This document shows positions 60,120-64,000 of a stretch of DNA of 64,000 bases, one piece after another. Positions within the stretch are counted from its first letter, which is position 1. Every line of letters begins with the position of its first letter. The DNA comes from Bacteroidota bacterium (GTDB lineage Bacteria > Bacteroidota > Bacteroidia > B-17B0 > Aurantibacillaceae). The notes under the pieces are model-generated. The model was not told where the DNA came from, ran no database searches, and saw only the letters and a list, made by a program, of their open reading frames with translations. The stretch spans positions 1 through 64,000 of the forward strand of contig JAJNDK010000012.1 in NCBI GenBank assembly GCA_021156365.1, given 5' to 3'. The translations under genes and the position numbers were made by a program.

Positions 60120-62465
60120 CTACCTCTTCACCACCAGTTTTTTGCTCACCGTTCCTTTATCGGATTTCAGTGTGATCGTGTATACACCTACCTGCAGGCT
60201 GTTGATATCAACAAACTGCTCGGTGAATTCTGCTTTCAGTTTTGATGCGATTACTTCGCGTCCCATGATGTCGACAATGCTCATGTTAATGTATTCCGCA
60301 TCCACAAAGTAAGGTTTCAGCATGATATTGTCGTTTGCCGGGTTTGGCATGATCACAAAATCTGCCGTAGTGCTGCCGTATGATCTCAGACCAATGGTTT
60401 GCACTGCGATGCATGTGTCACCGATGATGGCATTCACAGCTTCGTAATCTTTATTTACCACTTCCACAATATCGCTGATACAGATATTATTATCAGTAAG
60501 TGCAGAATAAAACACCCTGCACAATTTGGTTGGAACGTATTTTTTGTTGATCGCCGAATCCAGGTAAGAGATCCCGATCACTTTATTTCCACCTACTATA
60601 AACTCAGGTGTAATAGGATAATCGCTTGCCGGGATCATGTTTTGTACATTCAGGATCTGTACACCGTGCAGGGTAAACTCATAAGCCAGTACCTGGTTAT
60701 TCGGATTGGTAATGCTGATATCCACATATTGGCTCAGTGTGTTCACGGTGTCCACACTCAGGATCACTACTTCCGACGGATTCACAGCGCCACGCGGGAA
60801 GTTGCAGAGCGTATTAGAAGAAGATCCGTGCACTGCACACTGGTTTACGAGGGCGGCATCCCACACGGAGATCGAATTGCTTGCATTCAGATCGTTACAG
60901 GTAGTCGGTGTTATCGAGCTGCTCAGGATCTGTGATACATATATTTGTGCATCGGATGTCTGCTGCAAAGAGTTCCCGTTCAGATCTCCTTTTTTTGCGC
61001 CACCGCCGCAGGTACCATTACAGTCAACAATTGAATTTCCGAAAGGAGTGCCTGCACAATCCACATACGCCGGACAGTTTGGATTTATCGTGAAGTTTTT
61101 CATGCCTGCGTTCTCGGTAATATGGATACACACCTGCGCCCAGTTGTTGACGTAATTTGTTTCATAATGCCCGAGTGCATCCGGCGATTGATCCCAGTTC
61201 ACTTTTACGGCAAGGGTATAATTACCTGTATCCACGTTGGTGATATCGATCCACTGGCAGCTTAGTCCCGCCCCATAGATGTCGGCACAACCGGCTGTGA
61301 TACCCATATTGCCGCAGCCATATTGTGCAGGGATACCGGCAGGGCAATCAAGATCCATTACACAGAAACCATTCTTTCTTCCGATCGGGAGTGGATTTCC
61401 ATTGGAATCATATAAAATATAATCGGCATATCCTTCGTAATGCGGATGCCCGTGACAATTAATAAAGCTGAACTGGTCGGGATTGTTACCTGGATTTCCT
61501 ACATAATAATCAAGCTGACCGACATTGCTGATACGGGTGCTGAACTGCAGGATCTGGCGGTTGCCGTATCCTGCCAGGCAACCTTCCACTACTTCACAAT
61601 TGGTAGCTGTTGTATTTCCCATATGCAGGGTAGCCTGCACTTCCGGCTGACTGATAGTAAGATCGGGGCCCACACACAATGGATTTCCCGAATAATAACA
61701 GGTTCCTGAATCACTGGCCATCGGATTATAGTTACAGGCCATCGGATCCATGCAACCAACTATTCCGCCGGTAAAATCAATGGAGAAAGCAATAGGACCG
61801 GTGCAGGAAGAAGCTTCATCACCCACGCGGATATAATACGGAGTACCTGCAGTTAAAGCACCAGAGATCACAGCTTTTATACCACAACCACCATTGTTGT
61901 CGTCATAATATAAAGTACCTGTATTGGTATTATTGATGTTCCCGGTACAGTTGGCATATACCCATAACTTGGTATCACAGGTATTGGCAGCGTAGCAGGT
62001 GCTGATCTCATACATACCATTTACAGTTGGTGTGAAGAGATACCAGTAATTACGGCCAAGAGCGGTATACATTCCTGTATCTGCAACAATCGCCTGGTTG
62101 CAGTTACTGCCCGGAGGACAATTGAAAGAGGTGATCTCCGAATTGCCGTAGTTGCCACCGGAAGCTACAGTAGAGCCACCATAAGTCACATGATACGATC
62201 CGGTACCATAACTGCAACAGATTCCATCACCAAACGTGTCGAAAATAGAGAAAGTAAGACATTTGGTGGAATCCACACAAACAGAAGCACTGTTGCTGGT
62301 TCCGGCAAGTAGGATAGTGCCCGCATTGTCTTTCAGGTTCCAGCTTATTTCAGCCGGGTAGTTATCGGGGATAATAGTAACAACTACTTGTTTTTGGCCG
62401 GGAGGGCATTGCGCGAAAATGCTTGTACTAACGATGCTTAATAGCAGGAGTAATTTTTTCATCAT
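60120..62465 (-). CDS. T9SS-exported protein with lysyl-oxidase-like domain and dockerin-like repeats
   Basis: 781 residues from MMKKLLLLLSIVSTSIFAQ (two adjacent ATGs, 62465 or 62462). N-terminal PPC-like beta modules (about 20-245). A lysyl-oxidase-like segment at about 270-450 with FSFINCHGHPHYEGYADYILYD, the copper-site motif CHGHPH, and CQWIDITNVDTGNYTL. Then a dockerin-like pair (about 500-560: KGDLNGNSLQQTSDAQ and NDLNASNSISVWDAAL), a cohesin-like beta domain (about 565-680) and a C-terminal type IX sorting domain (about 695-781, VIMPNPANDNIMLKP). Lysyl oxidases crosslink proteins by oxidising lysine. Whether this one is active is unknown. Confidence 0.82.
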   Translation of the reverse strand: MMKKLLLLLSIVSTSIFAQCPPGQKQVVVTIIPDNYPAEISWNLKDNAGTILLAGTSNSASVCVDSTKCLTFSIFDTFGDGICCSYGTGSYHVTYGGSTVASGGNYGNSEITSFNCPPGSNCNQAIVADTGMYTALGRNYWYLFTPTVNGMYEISTCYAANTCDTKLWVYANCTGNINNTNTGTLYYDDNNGGCGIKAVISGALTAGTPYYIRVGDEASSCTGPIAFSIDFTGGIVGCMDPMACNYNPMASDSGTCYYSGNPLCVGPDLTISQPEVQATLHMGNTTATNCEVVEGCLAGYGNRQILQFSTRISNVGQLDYYVGNPGNNPDQFSFINCHGHPHYEGYADYILYDSNGNPLPIGRKNGFCVMDLDCPAGIPAQYGCGNMGITAGCADIYGAGLSCQWIDITNVDTGNYTLAVKVNWDQSPDALGHYETNYVNNWAQVCIHITENAGMKNFTINPNCPAYVDCAGTPFGNSIVDCNGTCGGGAKKGDLNGNSLQQTSDAQIYVSQILSSSITPTTCNDLNASNSISVWDAALVNQCAVHGSSSNTLCNFPRGAVNPSEVVILSVDTVNTLSQYVDISITNPNNQVLAYEFTLHGVQILNVQNMIPASDYPITPEFIVGGNKVIGISYLDSAINKKYVPTKLCRVFYSALTDNNICISDIVEVVNKDYEAVNAIIGDTCIAVQTIGLRSYGSTTADFVIMPNPANDNIMLKPYFVDAEYINMSIVDIMGREVIASKLKAEFTEQFVDINSLQVGVYTITLKSDKGTVSKKLVVKR

Positions 62466-62567
62466 GATACAGGGGATTTTAACCAAATTTATGAAAATCC
62501 CCGAAGAATCGCAAAAAAGACAAGAAGAATAAACAGTTAATTGCCGTATTTAACAAATGGAAACTAC

Positions 62568-62786
62568 TTATCCAGGTTTTTCCGGATGTTTTCCTACATC
62601 CACCGGAGGTAGAGATGGGTATGATTCTGAAAATCCAACGTATTTCGTCAGGTCAATGGTACCTAGGAAACTTGGTTGGCATATACCGAAGCTTTTGCTG
62701 TTGTCTTCTCCCGAAAATGCAGGTGTGGAATATCCGGCAAGCAGCATAAGAATGATAGCAAGAATATGTTTATGCAGGAAATTCAC
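62568..62786 (-). CDS. Possible small exported protein
   Basis: Frame of about 73 residues from a GTG start (VNFLHKHILAIILMLLAGYSTPAFS), which looks like a signal peptide ending at AFS. The mature part SGEDNSKSFGICQPSFLGTIDLTKYV is short with two tyrosines and no motif. The frame is short and its start is uncertain (a further upstream ATG at 62825). Reported with low confidence. Confidence 0.35.
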   Translation of the reverse strand: MNFLHKHILAIILMLLAGYSTPAFSGEDNSKSFGICQPSFLGTIDLTKYVGFSESYPSLPPVDVGKHPEKPG

Positions 62787-62899
62787 TTTTTGAACCCGGC
62801 GATCCGAATTTAATCCGTAAAGCAAAATCTATGCAAAAACTGTTAATAACCCCGTTGATTATATTCCCTGTCGCTTTATTCCCCAACTTTGCAGTGTTT

Positions 62900-62907
62900 T
62901 ATCTTTG
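62900..62907 (+). promoter_or_regulatory. Likely -7 element of ddl
   Basis: TATCTTTG, TAnnTTTG match, 24 bases before the ddl ATG at 62932. Confidence 0.45.
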
Positions 62908-62931
62908 AAAGGATCAATTGTAGCTTAGATT

Positions 62932-64000
62932 ATGGAAAAAATCCGTGTTGGAATCATTTTTGGCGGGCGTTCGAAAGAGCGGGAGATCTCGTTTGCAGGC
63001 GGGAGAACGGTGTATGATAACCTCAATAAAGCCATATTCGAGGCTATTCCGCTATTCGTGGACTCTTTCGGGAATTTTGTGTTGCTCGACTGGAATTTTG
63101 TATACAAAGGCACGATCCGCGATTTTTATCCCCCGGTAGAATTCCTGCCTTCCATCGGATCCGAATTTCCATATTATGCCGAAAACCTGGGCAATTTAAC
63201 AACCGCTCAGCAAAATGAAATGATCTCCCGGATCGGAAAAAAAGTTGAAGTAAATGAGCTGAAAGCACTTTTTGATATTGCTTTTCTGTGTCTTCACGGG
63301 CCTTATGGCGAAGATGGAAAAATACAGGGCTTGCTGGAATACCTGCAGATCCCGTATTCCGGATCGGGAATTTTACCTTCTGCCATCGGGATCGACAAAA
63401 GTGTGCAGAAAAAATTGATGGTCAATGCCAAATTCAATTCGCCACCGTTTTTCAGTATCGACCGGAATGCCTGGATCAGCGGAACGGCAAAAGGAGTTTG
63501 GGACAAAGCAAAAAAAGAGATCGGTTTCCCCATTGTGATCAAGCCGGCCAACCAGGGTTCCTCGATCGGTGTCACCATCCTGATGGAGGACAGCGAATAT
63601 AAATTCATGGAGGCAGTGGAGAAAGCTTTGTTCACAAGATGGGTAGACAGCGCGATGTGGATCGGAATGGATGAGGGGTCAAAAAAATCGTACATACACA
63701 CTTTATCCGATATCCGTGAAGGCATGGGAATTCCTGTGAAGATCGGAAAGGATATTATTTACAATCCGGATGAGCTGATCCGATACCTGGATGCGAATGC
63801 TTCAAAGAACGAAGGTTTTGTGGTGGAAGCACTGGATGGAGAAAGCACGGTTTTGATAGAAGGTTTTATTGAAGGAAAAGAATTCAGCTGCATCGTTGTG
63901 GAGGACGAGAATGGGAAAGCGATCGCATTACCGCCTACTGAGATCCGTAAAGGGAAAGAGCTGTTCGATTACCGCAGTAAATACCTGCCGGGCTTGTCGA
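62932..64000 (+). CDS. ddl: D-alanine--D-alanine ligase, 3' end beyond window
   Basis: Partial, 356 residues visible, no stop. ATP-grasp enzyme that makes D-Ala-D-Ala for peptidoglycan. Signatures: VGIIFGGRSKEREISFAGG, in parts IIFGGRSKEREIS, HGPYGEDGKIQGLLEYLQIPYSGSG, in parts LHGPYGEDG and IPYSGSG, and KPANQGSSIGVT (ATP-binding). The fragment ends in the C-terminal domain near PPTEIRKGKELFDYRSKY, so about one fifth is missing. Preceded by a TATCTTTG box. Confidence 0.96.
   Translation, partial: MEKIRVGIIFGGRSKEREISFAGGRTVYDNLNKAIFEAIPLFVDSFGNFVLLDWNFVYKGTIRDFYPPVEFLPSIGSEFPYYAENLGNLTTAQQNEMISRIGKKVEVNELKALFDIAFLCLHGPYGEDGKIQGLLEYLQIPYSGSGILPSAIGIDKSVQKKLMVNAKFNSPPFFSIDRNAWISGTAKGVWDKAKKEIGFPIVIKPANQGSSIGVTILMEDSEYKFMEAVEKALFTRWVDSAMWIGMDEGSKKSYIHTLSDIREGMGIPVKIGKDIIYNPDELIRYLDANASKNEGFVVEALDGESTVLIEGFIEGKEFSCIVVEDENGKAIALPPTEIRKGKELFDYRSKYLPGLS

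Noticed and set aside
62350-62370. A TAGTTATCGGGG stretch resembling the tRNA-locus palindrome
   Set aside because: It lies inside a coding gene and lacks the complementary left arm, so it is not a copy of the palindrome.

Overview
The window comes from a member of the Bacteroidota. Evidence: at least five secreted proteins end in a type IX secretion (Por) C-terminal sorting domain; several genes have the Bacteroidota-type promoter (TTG, about 19-23 bases, TAnnTTTG); and the gene families are typical (bactofilin, ASPIC/UnbV, LytTR and TPR kinase systems, ECF sigma factors with small membrane anti-sigma partners). Most of the window reads as stable chromosome with housekeeping genes (gltX, thiL, coaE, proC, ddl) scattered among accessory genes. 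No rRNA operon, CRISPR array or intact insertion sequence was seen.

Layout. 0-3 kb: two large secreted repeat proteins, the first cut by the window edge. 3.4-4.2 kb: an unusual tRNA-Met(CAT) locus with partial tRNA copies interrupted by short palindromes and a duplicated, start-less GIY-YIG nuclease gene. 4.2-8.4 kb: aldehyde dehydrogenase, thiL, gltX. 8.4-12.6 kb (minus strand): GH5 glycosidase, YHYH secreted protein, and an ECF sigma / membrane protein / Spy-like periplasmic protein operon. 12.7-16.1 kb: a thiolase-SDR-DUF2798-thioesterase operon and a TetR regulator, both preceded by the same palindromic operator. 16.2-19.7 kb: LytTR regulator, hybrid sensor kinase with HPt, and two single-domain receivers. 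19.8-28.8 kb: a SUKH protein, tRNA-Ser(GGA), then a more A+T-rich accessory stretch (WYL regulator, DinB, YdeI, TauE, GNAT, bestrophin, VOC, SRPBCC). 29-33.6 kb: lipoprotein, LuxR-type regulator with a TPR histidine kinase, and an ABC-F ATPase. 33.9-38.2 kb: bactofilin-like protein, small conserved genes, and an ECF42-type sigma factor whose two upstream neighbours (VOC and YCII/DGPF) are both broken. 38.2-46.4 kb: LytS/LytR pair, ASPIC/UnbV protein, OmpA protein, TPR protein and a Ycf48-like T9SS protein.

46.6-52.8 kb is the most interesting stretch. An ECF sigma factor overlaps a gene whose product joins an anti-sigma N-terminus, one membrane helix and a DegS/HtrA-like serine protease domain in one chain. 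This resembles a single-polypeptide RseA-DegS and may be an undescribed signalling design. After YjjG and CoaE comes a class III polyhydroxyalkanoate module: phaJ-like hydratase, divergent from phaE and phaC, with a terminator-like hairpin between phaE and phaC. 53-64 kb: TPR/SpoIIE phosphatase, lipoprotein, GT39 glycosyltransferase, beta-barrel protein, a small conserved protein, ProC, a T9SS protein carrying a lysyl-oxidase-like copper site and dockerin-like repeats, and the start of a D-Ala-D-Ala ligase.

Functions are assigned by reading motifs and comparing with families from memory. No database search was run.
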